This document shows positions 8,121 through 17,258 of a DNA stretch of 64,000 bases, piece after piece. Within the stretch, counting starts at the first letter, position 1. Each line of letters starts with the position of its first letter. The position numbers were made by a program, and so were the translations under genes. The notes beneath the pieces are model-generated. The model was not told the origin of the DNA. It ran no database searches and saw only the letters and a list, made by a program, of their open reading frames with translations. This stretch comes from JAVBMU01 sp031551755 (GTDB lineage Bacteria > Actinomycetota > Actinomycetes > Actinomycetales > Cellulomonadaceae): the NCBI GenBank assembly GCA_031551755.1, contig JAVBNE010000035.1, forward strand, positions 25,776-89,775, in the 5' to 3' direction.

Positions 8121-9254
8121 GCCCTGGGGGCGCAGGGCGACCGCCATGGCCTCGACGGCCAAGAGCGGCGCAACGTTGCCCGACAGCCGCTCACGCGCCA
8201 CCGCGATGGCGTCCATCCGCCGGATGGTCTGGGCGGGCGTGGAATCCTGCGCCAAGGACATCACCTCGCGATCGAGAGCAGAGTTGATCCTGTCCACTTC
8301 CGCGCCGAGTTGGACCACCAGGACATCGCGGTAGAGCGACAGCAAGTCGACCATCGACCGATCGAGTACATCGCGCTGGCGCCGCGTCGCCCGTCGCTTC
8401 TGATCAGCCTCCAACTCTCGGAGCAGTCCACGTTGCCGGGGCGGCAACACCTCGCCATCGGGCACACCCAGGGCGCGGAGCAACTCGGCCTTCTCCGCCG
8501 CATCACGTTCCTCGGTGGCGGACTTGGCCTCAGACTGGGCCAGGTCCACCAGCTCCCCCGCCGCCAGGACAGCGTCACCCACCCCGCGGATCCGTTGCGC
8601 CAACGCCAACACCGCCGTGCGGCGCTGCCGGGCGGCCTCGTCGCGGGCCAGCCGCCGAGCCAATCCGATATGACTCTGGGCGGCTCGGGCGCATTCGGCG
8701 GCCAGGGCGGGGTCGGCACCGTCGCGTTCGACGAGCAGGCGCGCGACCGCGTCCACCGGGGGCACCCGCAGCGGCACCGACCTACATCGGGAACGAATGG
8801 TGACGAGCACATCCTGGGGGGACGGTGCACACAGCACCCACACTGTGCGAGGCGCCGGTTCTTCGATCGCCTTGAGCAGCACATTGGTGGTCCGCTCGGC
8901 CATCCGGTCGGCGTCCTCGATCACGATGACCCGCCACCGGCCCTGAGAGGGACCGCGGCTGGCCGTGGCCACCAGATCGCGGACCTCATCGATCTTGATG
9001 GCGACCAGCTCGGTAGCGACCAGGGTCACATCCGCGTGGGTACCGGCCAACGCCGTCGTGCACGCCTGGCAGTGACCGCACCCCCCCTGCTCGCATTGGA
9101 GGGCCGCCGCGAAAGCCCGGGCCGCGTTCGAACGACCCGACCCCGGAGGGCCGGTGAGCAACCAGGCATGGGTCATCGCGTCCGGCGAGCCAACGGCCGC
9201 CCGCAACGCGCCCACCGCCGACTCCTGACCGACGACCTCCGCCCAGACGCTCAC
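8118..9254 (-). CDS. holB: DNA polymerase III subunit delta' (clamp loader)
   Basis: A 378-residue AAA+ clamp-loader subunit. The visible order is N-terminal VWAEVVGQESAVGALRAAV, Walker A-like GPPGSGRSNAARAFAAAL near residue 35, a four-cysteine zinc module CEQGGCGHCQAC near residue 55, sensor/SRC-type region IRSRCRSVPL near residue 150, and a C-terminal collar domain. The lysine of Walker A is replaced by arginine (GSGRS), in keeping with delta' being a non-hydrolysing subunit. It lies 13 nt downstream of tmk, the usual tmk-holB pair in actinobacteria. Its own stop codon is within the terminator hairpin. Confidence 0.94.
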   Translation of the reverse strand: MSVWAEVVGQESAVGALRAAVGSPDAMTHAWLLTGPPGSGRSNAARAFAAALQCEQGGCGHCQACTTALAGTHADVTLVATELVAIKIDEVRDLVATASRGPSQGRWRVIVIEDADRMAERTTNVLLKAIEEPAPRTVWVLCAPSPQDVLVTIRSRCRSVPLRVPPVDAVARLLVERDGADPALAAECARAAQSHIGLARRLARDEAARQRRTAVLALAQRIRGVGDAVLAAGELVDLAQSEAKSATEERDAAEKAELLRALGVPDGEVLPPRQRGLLRELEADQKRRATRRQRDVLDRSMVDLLSLYRDVLVVQLGAEVDRINSALDREVMSLAQDSTPAQTIRRMDAIAVARERLSGNVAPLLAVEAMAVALRPQG

Positions 9255-9267
9255 GACCGGGATCCAC

Positions 9268-9948
9268 TCATTGCAGAGCCTCCCACGCTTCGTCGACCAC
9301 CGGCGTCAGCGCGAGCCGCGCCGCGACATCGACCCGGAGCTGGGACTGCAGGTCGTCGATCGTGTTGGCGGCGTCGAGGACCAACCAGCGTTCTGATTCG
9401 GCGACTGCGCGTTCCAAGTAGGCCTCCCGGGTGCGCCGGTGGAACTCCAGCCCGGCGCGTTCCAGCCGATCGGGTGCCCGTTGCAGGCGCGCGGCCGCAA
9501 CCTCCGGGTCGAGGTCAAGCAGCACCGTGATATCCGGCATCAACTCGGCGGTCGCCCAGCGGGACAGGGCCTCGACCTCGTCGACGGGCAGCTCTCGGCC
9601 ACCAGCCTGATAGGCGACCGAGGAGTCGAGATAGCGGTCGGTAATCACGATGGCGCCCCGCGCCAGGGCTGGCCGGATCAGGCTCGCCACGTGATGGGCG
9701 CGATCGGCGGCGTAGATCAGGGCCTCGGTGCGCGGGTCCATGTCCTGGCCGTGCAGGACGGCCTGCCGCAGTTCCTGGCCCAAGGCGGTACCGCCCGGTT
9801 CCCGGGTCAGGACGACCTCCCGGCCCGTGAGTTCGCCCAGCCACTCGCCGAGCAGCCGCGACTGGGTCGACTTACCCACACCATCGCCGCCCTCGAAGGA
9901 GATGAAGTACCCAGCCGCAGTCACGGCGTCCACCCTACGGTGCCCCAC
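9268..9948 (-). CDS. tmk: Thymidylate kinase (dTMP kinase)
   Basis: A 226-residue dTMP kinase that converts dTMP to dTDP for DNA synthesis. It shows the P-loop FEGGDGVGKSTQ near residue 18, the DR(Y/H)-type motif ITDRYLDSSVAYQ near residue 100, and the lid region LDLDPEVAAARLQRAPDRLERAG. The TREPGG motif for substrate phosphate binding is present (LTREPGGT). Length matches the family after allowing for a roughly 13-residue N-terminal extension; a later start is possible. It is co-transcribed with holB. Confidence 0.95.
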   Translation of the reverse strand: MGHRRVDAVTAAGYFISFEGGDGVGKSTQSRLLGEWLGELTGREVVLTREPGGTALGQELRQAVLHGQDMDPRTEALIYAADRAHHVASLIRPALARGAIVITDRYLDSSVAYQAGGRELPVDEVEALSRWATAELMPDITVLLDLDPEVAAARLQRAPDRLERAGLEFHRRTREAYLERAVAESERWLVLDAANTIDDLQSQLRVDVAARLALTPVVDEAWEALQ

Positions 9949-9960
9949 CGACGTGCCCCC

Positions 9961-11013
9961 TCACTCCCCGGGATATGCCAGCGCGATCTGCCTGCGAACC
10001 TCATCCATGGTGGTCATGACCGCCATCGTCCCGGACCACGGCATCCGGGGGCTCTCGAGGTCACCGGCCGCAATCCGGCGGGCCACCTCGGCCGCCTCGA
10101 ACTGCATCCCCTTCTCAGTCAGGCCGGCATAGTGCCATGTGGAACCGTCGTCGCGCACGACGGTGAAGGACGTCGGCCGGTAGAAGGAACGATCGACCTC
10201 GATGCGCCCGGCCGTCCCGGAGATCACGGCGGTGGTCGCTGTACGCGCCCACAGGGTGGTCGACGCCGTGGCCTGGACGCCCCCCGCATACCCGAGCACC
10301 ACGCTGACCTGGCCATCGACGCCCGTCTCGGTCAGGGTACCGACGGCGGAGACCGTCTCCGGAGCGCCCAACAGGTCATGGGCGAAGGAAATCGGATAGA
10401 CCCCGAGGTCCAGGAGCGCCCCACCGGCGAGTTCGGGGGCGAAGAGGCGATGCGCGGGGTCGAAGGCAAAGGCCTGACCGTGGTCCGCGGCCACGTGCAC
10501 GACATCGCCGATCTCCCCCCGGGCGATCACCGCACGCAACGCGGCGACATGCGGCAAGAACCGCGTCCACATCGCCTCCATCACGAACACCCCGGCGGCA
10601 CGGGCGGCGTCGAAGACCTCCTGGGCCTCGGCGGCGTTTCGCGTGAAGGCCTTCTCGACCAGCACGTGTTTCCCGGCCTCGATCGCCAGGAGGGCATGGT
10701 CATGGTGGTGGGAATGCGGCGTCGCGACATAAACGACGTCGACGGCCGGGTCAGTCACCAGCTCCTCGTAGCCGAGGTGCGTGGTACCGATACCGTGGGC
10801 CGTCGCGAACCGCTCCGCCCGGGAGGAGTCGCGTGACCCGACCGCCGCGACCTGACCACGGGTGTGCCCACGCACGGCGTCGGCGAACTGCCCCGCGATC
10901 CCGCCGGCACCGAGGATCCCCCACCTGATAGGCGGTGCCGACCGCGGATCAGTGGCGATGCCGGACGCCTCCGGACGAGGACCGGCAGGATCGGCTCGGT
11001 GCACAAAGGTCAT
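9961..11013 (-). CDS. Gfo/Idh/MocA-family NAD(P)-dependent oxidoreductase
   Basis: A 350-residue two-domain dehydrogenase. The N-terminal Rossmann domain begins IRWGILGAGGIAGQFADAV (GAGGIA nucleotide loop, near residue 35). The conserved EKAFTRN motif near residue 120 corresponds to the family EKP-type lysine motif, here with Ala in place of Pro. The C-terminal alpha/beta domain contains GGALLDLGVYPI, a hallmark of the family. The substrate, probably a sugar, inositol or trans-dihydrodiol, cannot be told from sequence. It is 12 nt upstream of tmk on the same strand and could be part of that operon. Confidence 0.92.
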   Translation of the reverse strand: MTFVHRADPAGPRPEASGIATDPRSAPPIRWGILGAGGIAGQFADAVRGHTRGQVAAVGSRDSSRAERFATAHGIGTTHLGYEELVTDPAVDVVYVATPHSHHHDHALLAIEAGKHVLVEKAFTRNAAEAQEVFDAARAAGVFVMEAMWTRFLPHVAALRAVIARGEIGDVVHVAADHGQAFAFDPAHRLFAPELAGGALLDLGVYPISFAHDLLGAPETVSAVGTLTETGVDGQVSVVLGYAGGVQATASTTLWARTATTAVISGTAGRIEVDRSFYRPTSFTVVRDDGSTWHYAGLTEKGMQFEAAEVARRIAAGDLESPRMPWSGTMAVMTTMDEVRRQIALAYPGE

Positions 11014-11058
11014 GCGGCACCCTAACGCGCGGTCGGCGCCGAAGACGGCCGAGCGCCG

Positions 11059-13902
11059 CTACTTCGCGGCGGCCTTGGTGGCGGTTTTCTTCGCTGCGGG
11101 CTTCTTGGCGGCGGTCTTCTTCGGAGCAGCCTTCTTCGCGGCGCGCTTCTTGGCCGGACCTGCGGCACGCTTGATGGCCAGCAACTCGATGGCCTGGTCC
11201 GGGGTGATCGACTCCGGGGTGAACTCCCGCGGCAAGGTCCGATTGGTGACCCCATCGGTGATGTAGGCGCCGAAACGGCCGTCCTTGATCACAATGGGCT
11301 TGCCCGACTCCGGGTCCTCACCGAGTTCACGCAACGGCGGCGCGGCGGTCGCCCCGCGACCACGCTTGGGCTGCTTGTACAGCTCCAGCGCCTCGTCCAA
11401 GGTGACGGTGAAGAGCATTTCCTCGGCGGCCAGCGTCCGCGAGTCGGTGCCCTTCTTGAGGTAGGGGCCATAGCGGCCGTTCTGCGCGGTGATCTCCGCG
11501 CCGGTCTCGGGGTCGACGCCGACGACGCGGGGCAAGGACAACAGTTCCAGGGCCTCGTCCAGCGTCACCGCGTCCAGCGTCTGCGTCTTGAACAGCGAGG
11601 CGGTACGCGGCTTGGGAAGGGCCGCGAGCGCCCGCTTCTTGGCCGCCGCCGACAGCCCCTCGTCGAGTTCCGGCTCCGGCAACTGCTCGGTGACGTAAGG
11701 GCCGTACCGGCCGGCCTTCGCGATGATCGGGTGACCCGACTTCGGGTCGGTGCCCAGCACTCGGCCGTCGTCGGCACCGGCGGCCAACAGCTCCCGGGCC
11801 TTGTCCACGGTCAGCTCGTCCGGGGCGACCTCGTCCGGCACCGAGGCCCGGGGAGGGTTCTCGCCCTCCTTGACCGGCACCGACAAGTCCTCGACGTAAG
11901 GACCATAGCGGCCCACCCGCAGCTGAATGCCCTCACCGATCGGCACCGAGTTGATGTCCCGGGCGTCGATCTCGCCGAGGTTCTCCACGAGTTGGCGCAG
12001 CCCACCGCGCTCCCGGCCATCCCCCGCGGCGACCTCGCCCGCCGAGCCGTTCCCGGCGTCGCCGTCCCCGAAGTAGAACTGCGACAGCCACTCCACCCGG
12101 TCGCGTCGGCCGGCGGCGATCTCGTCGAGGTCGGCCTCCATCGCAGCGGTGAAGTCGTAGTCGACCAGCCGGTCGAAATGCTCCTCCAGCAACCGAACGA
12201 CGGCGAAGGCGAGCCAGCTCGGCACGAGGGCCTGCCCCCGGGACAGCACATAGCCGCGGTCTTGGATCGTGGAGATCGTAGAAGCGTAGGTGGACGGCCG
12301 CCCGATCCCGCGCTCCTCCAGGGCCTTGACCAGGCTGGCCTCGGTGTACCGCGGCGGCGCAGAGGTCGAGTGCCCGTCGGCACTCAGATCGTCGGCCCGC
12401 AGCGCATCCCCTTGCGCCATCTGAGGCAGGCGGACGTCAGTCTCGGAGCCCTTCGCGTCGGCATAGCGGTCGGTGTCGACGGACTCCTCATAGGCCGCCA
12501 GGAACCCTCGGAAGGTGATGACCGTGCCTGCCGCCGTGAACGTCGCCCAGAACGGTTCATTCGCGGGTCGGGGGAACGCGCCGAGCGGACCGTCGGCGTC
12601 GGCCTCCAGGGGGGCTGCGATCCGCACGGTGGCGGTCGACCCCTTCGCATCGGCCATCTGGGAGGCGACGGTGCGCTTCCAGATCAGTTCGTAGAGCCTG
12701 AACTGGTCCCCGGAGAGTTCCTTCGCGACCTGTGCCGGGGTGCGGAAAGAGTCCCCCGCGGGGCGGATCGCCTCGTGGGCCTCCTGGGCACCCTTGTTCT
12801 TGGAGGCGTAGACACGCGGCTTCTCCGGCACGAAATCGGCCCCGTACAGCTCTGCGACCTGACGCCGGGCAGCCGTGACCGCCTCGGTCGAAAGCGCAGG
12901 GCTGTCCGTACGCATGTAGGTGATGTAGCCGTTCTCATAGAGCGACTGCGCGGTGCGCATGGCCGATCGCGCACTCATTCGCAGTTTGCGGCCCGCCTCC
13001 TGCTGCAGGGTCGAGGTGGTGAACGGCGCGGCCGGCCGGCGGGTGTACGGCTTGGTCTCGACCGACCTTACGGTGAAGGCGCCCGGGTCGACCCCGGCGA
13101 CGACGGCGTGCGCGGCGGCTTCATCGAGTTGCCGGGTACCGCTGCGCTCCGCGGTGGCCTTGAGCCGGCCACGGTCGTCGAAGTCGCGACCGGTCGCGAC
13201 CCGGGCGTCGCCCACCTGAACCAGGCGCGCGTTGAAGACCTGCTCGGGTTTGGTGGGGTCCACGTGCCCGAAGGTGCCCACCACGTCCCAGTAGCCGGCC
13301 GGGACGAAGGCCATTCGTTCGCGTTCGCGTTCGACCACGAGCCGGGTCGCCACCGATTGGACCCGGCCGGCGGACAGCCCTTGGCGCACCTTGCGCCACA
13401 ACACCGGGGACACCTCGTAGCCGTAGAGCCGGTCAAGGATGCGGCGGGTCTCCTGAGCGTCGACCAAGTGAGCATCAAGTTCGCGCGTGTTCTCCAACGC
13501 CCGCAGGATCGCCTCGCGGGTGATCTCGTGGAAGACCATGCGCTTGACCGGAACCTTGGGTTTGAGCGCCTCGATCAGGTGCCAGGCGATGGCCTCGCCC
13601 TCGCGGTCCTCATCAGTGGCCAGGTACAGCTCGTCGGCTTCCTTGAGTGCCCGCTTGAGCTCGGTGACCTTCTTCTTCTTGTCGGCGTAGACCTCGTAGT
13701 ACGGGTCAAATCCGTGGTCGACATCGACCGCGAACTTCCCGTACGGACCCTTTTTCATCTCCGCCGGCAACTCGGAGGGCTGCGGTAAGTCACGGATATG
13801 ACCCACGCTCGCCTCAACCTCGAAGTCGTCGCCGAGATAGCCCTGAATCTTGCGGGCCTTGGCGGGCGACTCGACGATTACGAGTTTGCGACCTTGGGAC
13901 AT
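11059..13902 (-). CDS. topA: DNA topoisomerase I (type IA)
   Basis: A 947-residue topoisomerase I that relaxes negative supercoils. The TOPRIM domain starts at residue 1 (MSQGRKLVIVESPAKARKI) with acidic motif DEDREGEAIAWHL near residue 115. The active-site tyrosine is Tyr329 in YITYMRTDS. Central domains II-IV follow. Instead of zinc fingers the C-terminus has the repeated actinobacterial Toprim_Crpt modules (four copies of the pattern GRYGPYV or GRFGAYI), then a Lys/Ala-rich basic tail of about 35 residues. Such tails are known in mycobacterial TopA and increase processivity. The start at 13902 is chosen because MSQGRKLVIVESPAK is the universal N-terminus; upstream codons look non-coding. 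Confidence 0.97.
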   Translation of the reverse strand: MSQGRKLVIVESPAKARKIQGYLGDDFEVEASVGHIRDLPQPSELPAEMKKGPYGKFAVDVDHGFDPYYEVYADKKKKVTELKRALKEADELYLATDEDREGEAIAWHLIEALKPKVPVKRMVFHEITREAILRALENTRELDAHLVDAQETRRILDRLYGYEVSPVLWRKVRQGLSAGRVQSVATRLVVERERERMAFVPAGYWDVVGTFGHVDPTKPEQVFNARLVQVGDARVATGRDFDDRGRLKATAERSGTRQLDEAAAHAVVAGVDPGAFTVRSVETKPYTRRPAAPFTTSTLQQEAGRKLRMSARSAMRTAQSLYENGYITYMRTDSPALSTEAVTAARRQVAELYGADFVPEKPRVYASKNKGAQEAHEAIRPAGDSFRTPAQVAKELSGDQFRLYELIWKRTVASQMADAKGSTATVRIAAPLEADADGPLGAFPRPANEPFWATFTAAGTVITFRGFLAAYEESVDTDRYADAKGSETDVRLPQMAQGDALRADDLSADGHSTSAPPRYTEASLVKALEERGIGRPSTYASTISTIQDRGYVLSRGQALVPSWLAFAVVRLLEEHFDRLVDYDFTAAMEADLDEIAAGRRDRVEWLSQFYFGDGDAGNGSAGEVAAGDGRERGGLRQLVENLGEIDARDINSVPIGEGIQLRVGRYGPYVEDLSVPVKEGENPPRASVPDEVAPDELTVDKARELLAAGADDGRVLGTDPKSGHPIIAKAGRYGPYVTEQLPEPELDEGLSAAAKKRALAALPKPRTASLFKTQTLDAVTLDEALELLSLPRVVGVDPETGAEITAQNGRYGPYLKKGTDSRTLAAEEMLFTVTLDEALELYKQPKRGRGATAAPPLRELGEDPESGKPIVIKDGRFGAYITDGVTNRTLPREFTPESITPDQAIELLAIKRAAGPAKKRAAKKAAPKKTAAKKPAAKKTATKAAAK

Positions 13903-14040
13903 CGAACGATCCTGCCTTCGTTGAGGTTCAGCGGAACGGTACCACCGCCCACGGGTGTCGCCTCTGGCCAAGAACCGGGACGACCTGTACGAATACGCCC
14001 GCCATCGCCAGCACCGGGGCGGATCACCGACCCGGTCGGC

Positions 14041-14988
14041 TCAGGCGACCCGGCGAGCCGTGAGTTGCCGGACGACGAGCAGGGTCGCGAACGCCGCCGC
14101 GCTCGAGGCCACCACGGCACTCGCCCCTCCAAGGTAGGCCGTAATCTCCTGCGCACGAGTGGTATCCCATTGCGCGGGGTACACACGCCACGCCGCGATG
14201 GCCGTCATGACCGTCCCGATCAGCGCCACGACACCGAGAACCGTCACTGCCGGCACCGTCCACCGTGCGCGGGCCGTCGGCGCGTCCATAGCCGACTGGG
14301 GGGTACAGGCGCAGACGGCCGACGACCAGGCCAGGACGACCAGGGCAGCGGCCACGGCATCACCGGGGCGATGCCATTGGCCGATGAGGGTGGATACCCC
14401 GGTCCCGGCGGCGTAGAGCCCCCCGACCACCGCCACCCAGCCACGGGCGGCACGCGGCGCGACGAGGACGAAGGCCGCAGCGATCGACGCCGCCAGGGTG
14501 GTGTGCCCGCTGGGCAGGGTGTTGTGCCAATCCCACCCACCGATGAGGTTGTCCCGGCCGAAGAGGACCTTCTTCAACAACTGGGTGGTGACATTGGCGC
14601 CGAGCACCATCACGGTCACCTGGAGGGCGAGGCCCAGCCGGCGCCGGATGAGGGCGACAATGACCGCGACGACGAGCCCGACGACGCCGATAATAGGGAC
14701 GACCTCCAGGCCGGGGCGCACCAGTCGCCACAGATCTCCCTGGCCGTAGGTCGCCCCGTCGAAGGCCGCACGCTCCAGATGCTGACCGGCAAAAGTGTCG
14801 ACGAAAAGCCGCCAGCACCCCCAGACACCGGCCCCCGCTGCCACGGCCACCACGGCCGCCAGTACCCGCACGACGACCGACCGTGCCGACCAGGTAGTCA
14901 CCGGCATGCGGCTCTCGGCCTCGTCGGTACCGGGCAGTGCGACCGACCCGGCCGACGCCGACGTCTGGCGTGGGGAATCGGCAGGCAT
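14041..14988 (-). CDS. PAP2-family membrane phosphatase
   Basis: A 315-residue integral membrane protein with about six to seven helices and the three PAP2 motifs. They are KKVLFGRDN (variant of KX6RP, residues near 140), LPSGHTT near 158 and GQWHRPGD near 205. The catalytic histidines of motifs 2 and 3 are present. Such proteins dephosphorylate lipid or isoprenoid phosphates (for example undecaprenyl or polyprenyl diphosphate) on the outer membrane face. The final helix pair after residue 255 ends with a basic tail. The substrate is unknown. It is transcribed in the same direction as topA but separated from it by 138 bp. Confidence 0.9.
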   Translation of the reverse strand: MPADSPRQTSASAGSVALPGTDEAESRMPVTTWSARSVVVRVLAAVVAVAAGAGVWGCWRLFVDTFAGQHLERAAFDGATYGQGDLWRLVRPGLEVVPIIGVVGLVVAVIVALIRRRLGLALQVTVMVLGANVTTQLLKKVLFGRDNLIGGWDWHNTLPSGHTTLAASIAAAFVLVAPRAARGWVAVVGGLYAAGTGVSTLIGQWHRPGDAVAAALVVLAWSSAVCACTPQSAMDAPTARARWTVPAVTVLGVVALIGTVMTAIAAWRVYPAQWDTTRAQEITAYLGGASAVVASSAAAFATLLVVRQLTARRVA

Positions 14989-15294
14989 CCCCCTACGGTA
15001 AGCGACTTATGCCAGGAATTCGGGCGGATACTGAGCGGGTCGGGGACAACTACCACGGCGAATGCGAGGTGAGCAGCCACAGCACGGGTGATTTCGATGG
15101 GTGATTTCCACTCCGGTCAGGCCGCGAGCGACTCGAACCCCGAAGCGGGTGCCCGGACCGTATTAGCGGCGACCACCAGCCGATCCGGAACCGTCTTCGA
15201 GGCGGTTCTTCGCCGTGTCCGACCCCGGGCAGGCCAAGCAGGGTGATGAACACAACAGTGGAGCACCCCTCCAGCGGCGTACGATCGGGCCGCC

Positions 15295-15759
15295 ATGGCC
15301 ACAGTGACAGTTGCCCTCCCCGGTGCCGACGACGTGTTCGTCGGCACTTCGGTGTCCCCCACCCGCCGACGGACGAACAGAGCGCAGATCGTACGGTTTC
15401 TCGTCGTCGGGGCCATCTGCACCGCCACCTTCTCAGTCATCTTCTTGGCGTTGAACCGTCCGCTCGGCAACACAGTTGCGAACACCATCGCTCTGGTCGT
15501 GGCGGCGGTACTCAACACGGCGCTGAACCGTCGGCACACCTTCGGGATCGACGGCAACAGGCACCTGCTGCGCCATCACGGGCAAGGGCTGGTCATCCTC
15601 GCAGCGAACTGGCTGCTCTCCACGGGTGCGCTCGCCTGCCTCGACGCCCTCGCGCCGATGGCCAGCGGTGGGACGCGGCTGGCCGTCATCTCGTGCGCTA
15701 ACCTCGCGGCCACTGCCCTGCGTTACGTATTGTTGCGCTGGTGGGTCTTTCGCCCGTAA
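15295..15759 (+). CDS. GtrA-like four-helix membrane protein
   Basis: A 154-residue protein with four predicted membrane helices (from about residue 32: VRFLVVGAICTATFSVIFLAL, NTIALVVAAVLNTALNRRHTF, and two more). The signature NTALNRRHTFG near residue 80 is typical of the GtrA/DPMS family. Members help move polyprenyl-linked sugars across the membrane for teichoic acid, O-antigen or arabinogalactan decoration. The first 30 residues are a hydrophilic cytoplasmic extension. No strong ribosome site is visible, so the start is uncertain. The neighbouring PAP2 phosphatase, which also acts on lipid-linked substrates, is divergent. Confidence 0.87.
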   Translation: MATVTVALPGADDVFVGTSVSPTRRRTNRAQIVRFLVVGAICTATFSVIFLALNRPLGNTVANTIALVVAAVLNTALNRRHTFGIDGNRHLLRHHGQGLVILAANWLLSTGALACLDALAPMASGGTRLAVISCANLAATALRYVLLRWWVFRP

Positions 15760-15810
15760 GCGGCGCGGCGGTCGGCGCACCTCCCGTGGACCACAACCGT
15801 CAGGACAACC

Positions 15811-16557
15811 ATGAGCAAGGCCCCCGCGAACGGCGACCGGCCTACCCCCGAGCAACCACTCACCCCGAAGGCCCCCTCCACCGAGGACGGCACGACCAGG
15901 GATGACATCCCCGAGGAACCGGAGGAAGGGTGGGGTGGCGATCTCGCGGACGATCGACCAGGTGGCTGGCGCAACTCGCGCGGATTCATCTTTGGCGAGA
16001 TGCTCATCTTCGCCTCGCTCAGCCTGCTGGCGTCATGGGTGTTGTCCTACGACGCGATCCTGCTCGCAGACAACCCGCAGGCGGCCCTGTCGTGTAACGC
16101 GAATGAGGTGCTCAACTGCAGCAAGGTCGGCATCTCCTGGCAAGCCAAGGTATTCGGGTTTCCCAACGCCTTCCTCGGGATGATCGCCGAACCCGTGGTG
16201 ATGACGATCGCCGTCGCCTCGTTGGCCCGCACGAGATTCCCCCGCTGGTTCATGGTCACCGCCAATGCGATCTACCTGCTCGGCGTGATCTTTGCATACT
16301 GGCTGCTCAGCCAGTCAATGTTCGTCATCCACGCACTGTGCCCATGGTGCATGCTCGTGACACTCTCCACCACGCTCGTCTTCACCTCGATGCTCCACTG
16401 GAACATTCTGGAGAACAACATTCCCTGGTCGGCGGGGGCGCAGGCCAAGGCGCTGAGCCTGGTGCGATCTGGCGCCTACCACATTTTGGTCGGGGCCTGG
16501 ATCGTTCTGTTGGCTGCGGCTGTACTGGCGGTCTACGGACCAAGACTCCTCGCCTGA
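15811..16557 (+). CDS. Vitamin K epoxide reductase (VKOR) family disulfide-forming membrane protein
   Basis: A 248-residue membrane protein with a hydrophilic, acidic N-terminal region (residues 1-58), then five helices. Key residues are visible. The loop cysteine pair is in ALSCNANEVLNCSKVGIS (residues about 92-101). The catalytic CXXC is CPWC at about residue 180 in IHALCPWCMLVT. In actinobacteria VKOR reoxidises a DsbA-like partner to form disulfides in exported proteins, passing electrons to menaquinone. Two of the nearby secreted-protein families have paired cysteines and could be clients. It follows the GtrA gene by 51 bp. Confidence 0.93.
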   Translation: MSKAPANGDRPTPEQPLTPKAPSTEDGTTRDDIPEEPEEGWGGDLADDRPGGWRNSRGFIFGEMLIFASLSLLASWVLSYDAILLADNPQAALSCNANEVLNCSKVGISWQAKVFGFPNAFLGMIAEPVVMTIAVASLARTRFPRWFMVTANAIYLLGVIFAYWLLSQSMFVIHALCPWCMLVTLSTTLVFTSMLHWNILENNIPWSAGAQAKALSLVRSGAYHILVGAWIVLLAAAVLAVYGPRLLA

Positions 16558-16654
16558 CGAAATAGCGAGAGATACCTCGCGATGCTGAGCGGTTACCTGC
16601 CAGGGCCGGTCCGTTTTACCCGTCAGGAGCGCACCGCAGCCTCGCTCAACGGCA

Positions 16655-16690
16655 AAACGGGTGACGCACCAGTAGGTGCATCACCCGTTT
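16655..16690. terminator. Bidirectional terminator hairpin between VKOR and the lipoprotein gene
   Basis: The arms AAACGGGTGACGCACC (16655-16670) and its near-complement (16675-16690, one G-T pair) enclose a four-base loop AGTA. The ends of both arms are A/T runs (AAAA and TTT), so a functional terminator exists on both strands. Confidence 0.85.
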
Positions 16691-16714
16691 CAGCCAAGCA
16701 CGGCCCGGCGAGGG

Positions 16715-17134
16715 CTACTTGCAGTTCTCGGTTTCGAAGGCGGTGATGTTCGTGTCGGCAGTCGTCAGCTTCGCCGTATCAACGCTCGAGACGGCTTCCA
16801 TGTAAGCCTCCCCGAATGCCTGGGCGTCAGAGGTGTCGACACCCTCGAATGCATCGACCATCGATGCCATGGTCTCCTTGTAGACCTTGATGTCGTCGGC
16901 GATCTCCTTGGGGGCGTCCATCTTCTGGACCGTGTCGTTGGCCTTCTTGATGGCATCGATGGCGCCGGCTGGGTCGCTGGGGTCGATCTGGTCCATCGAG
17001 TTCAGGCTGTCGCTCGCCTTGCAGAACGCCTCGGTGGTGCTGTCGCCGCTGGAACAAGCCGTGAGGCCGACAGCCAGAAGAGCCGTCGCGGACAGCGCGG
17101 CCAGGGTCTTGGTCAGGGTCATACGAGTGGTCAT
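16715..17134 (-). CDS. Small secreted lipoprotein, 139 aa (paralog of next gene)
   Basis: A lipoprotein with signal peptide and lipobox LTAC (MTTRMTLTKTLAALSATALLAVGLTAC). The mature part is about 115 residues, helical, with a cysteine near the start (AFCKASDSLNSMDQID) and one at the end (AFETENCK), which may form a disulfide. Similarity to the gene at 17259 is low but real at the pattern level (AxDxxNxMDxID... then FExxNCK). This arrangement is common in actinobacteria, usually annotated as hypothetical. The start at 17134 gives the cleanest signal peptide; starts up to 50 residues upstream would be poor. The function is not known. Confidence 0.82.
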   Translation of the reverse strand: MTTRMTLTKTLAALSATALLAVGLTACSSGDSTTEAFCKASDSLNSMDQIDPSDPAGAIDAIKKANDTVQKMDAPKEIADDIKVYKETMASMVDAFEGVDTSDAQAFGEAYMEAVSSVDTAKLTTADTNITAFETENCK

Positions 17135-17200
17135 GGAGAGATTCTCCAGCATCCGAAAGGTGCAAAATCGACAATCAGGGGCGTTGATATCCGATCGTGA

Positions 17201-17213
17201 CCTCACATCACCG
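17201..17213 (-). promoter_or_regulatory. Shared 13-nt motif upstream of lipoprotein paralog 1
   Basis: CGGTGATGTGAGG (minus strand) occurs here, 67 bp upstream of the 17134 start. It occurs again at 17868-17880 upstream of the second paralog. An identical 13-mer in the same orientation near both promoters suggests a common operator or promoter element. I have not matched it to a known regulator. Confidence 0.35.
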
Positions 17214-17258
17214 TGAAGAATCCCACAGTGCCTGTTTGCCGGCCTCTGACCTGGCTCT

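Noticed and set aside
7947..10836. Long plus-strand frames opposite holB, tmk and the oxidoreductase
   Set aside because: Antisense artefacts of GC-rich codons; no domain logic, and the minus-strand genes are clear.
11731..13788. Long plus-strand frame antisense to topA
   Set aside because: Shadow frame of high-GC coding sequence; topA has complete motifs and codon bias on the minus strand.
15097..15246. A 49-codon open frame (MGDFHSGQAASDSNPEAG...) before the GtrA gene
   Set aside because: No ribosome site, contains the rare TTA codon and has poor similarity to anything known; kept as possible but not annotated. The 14989-15294 gap otherwise shows no gene.
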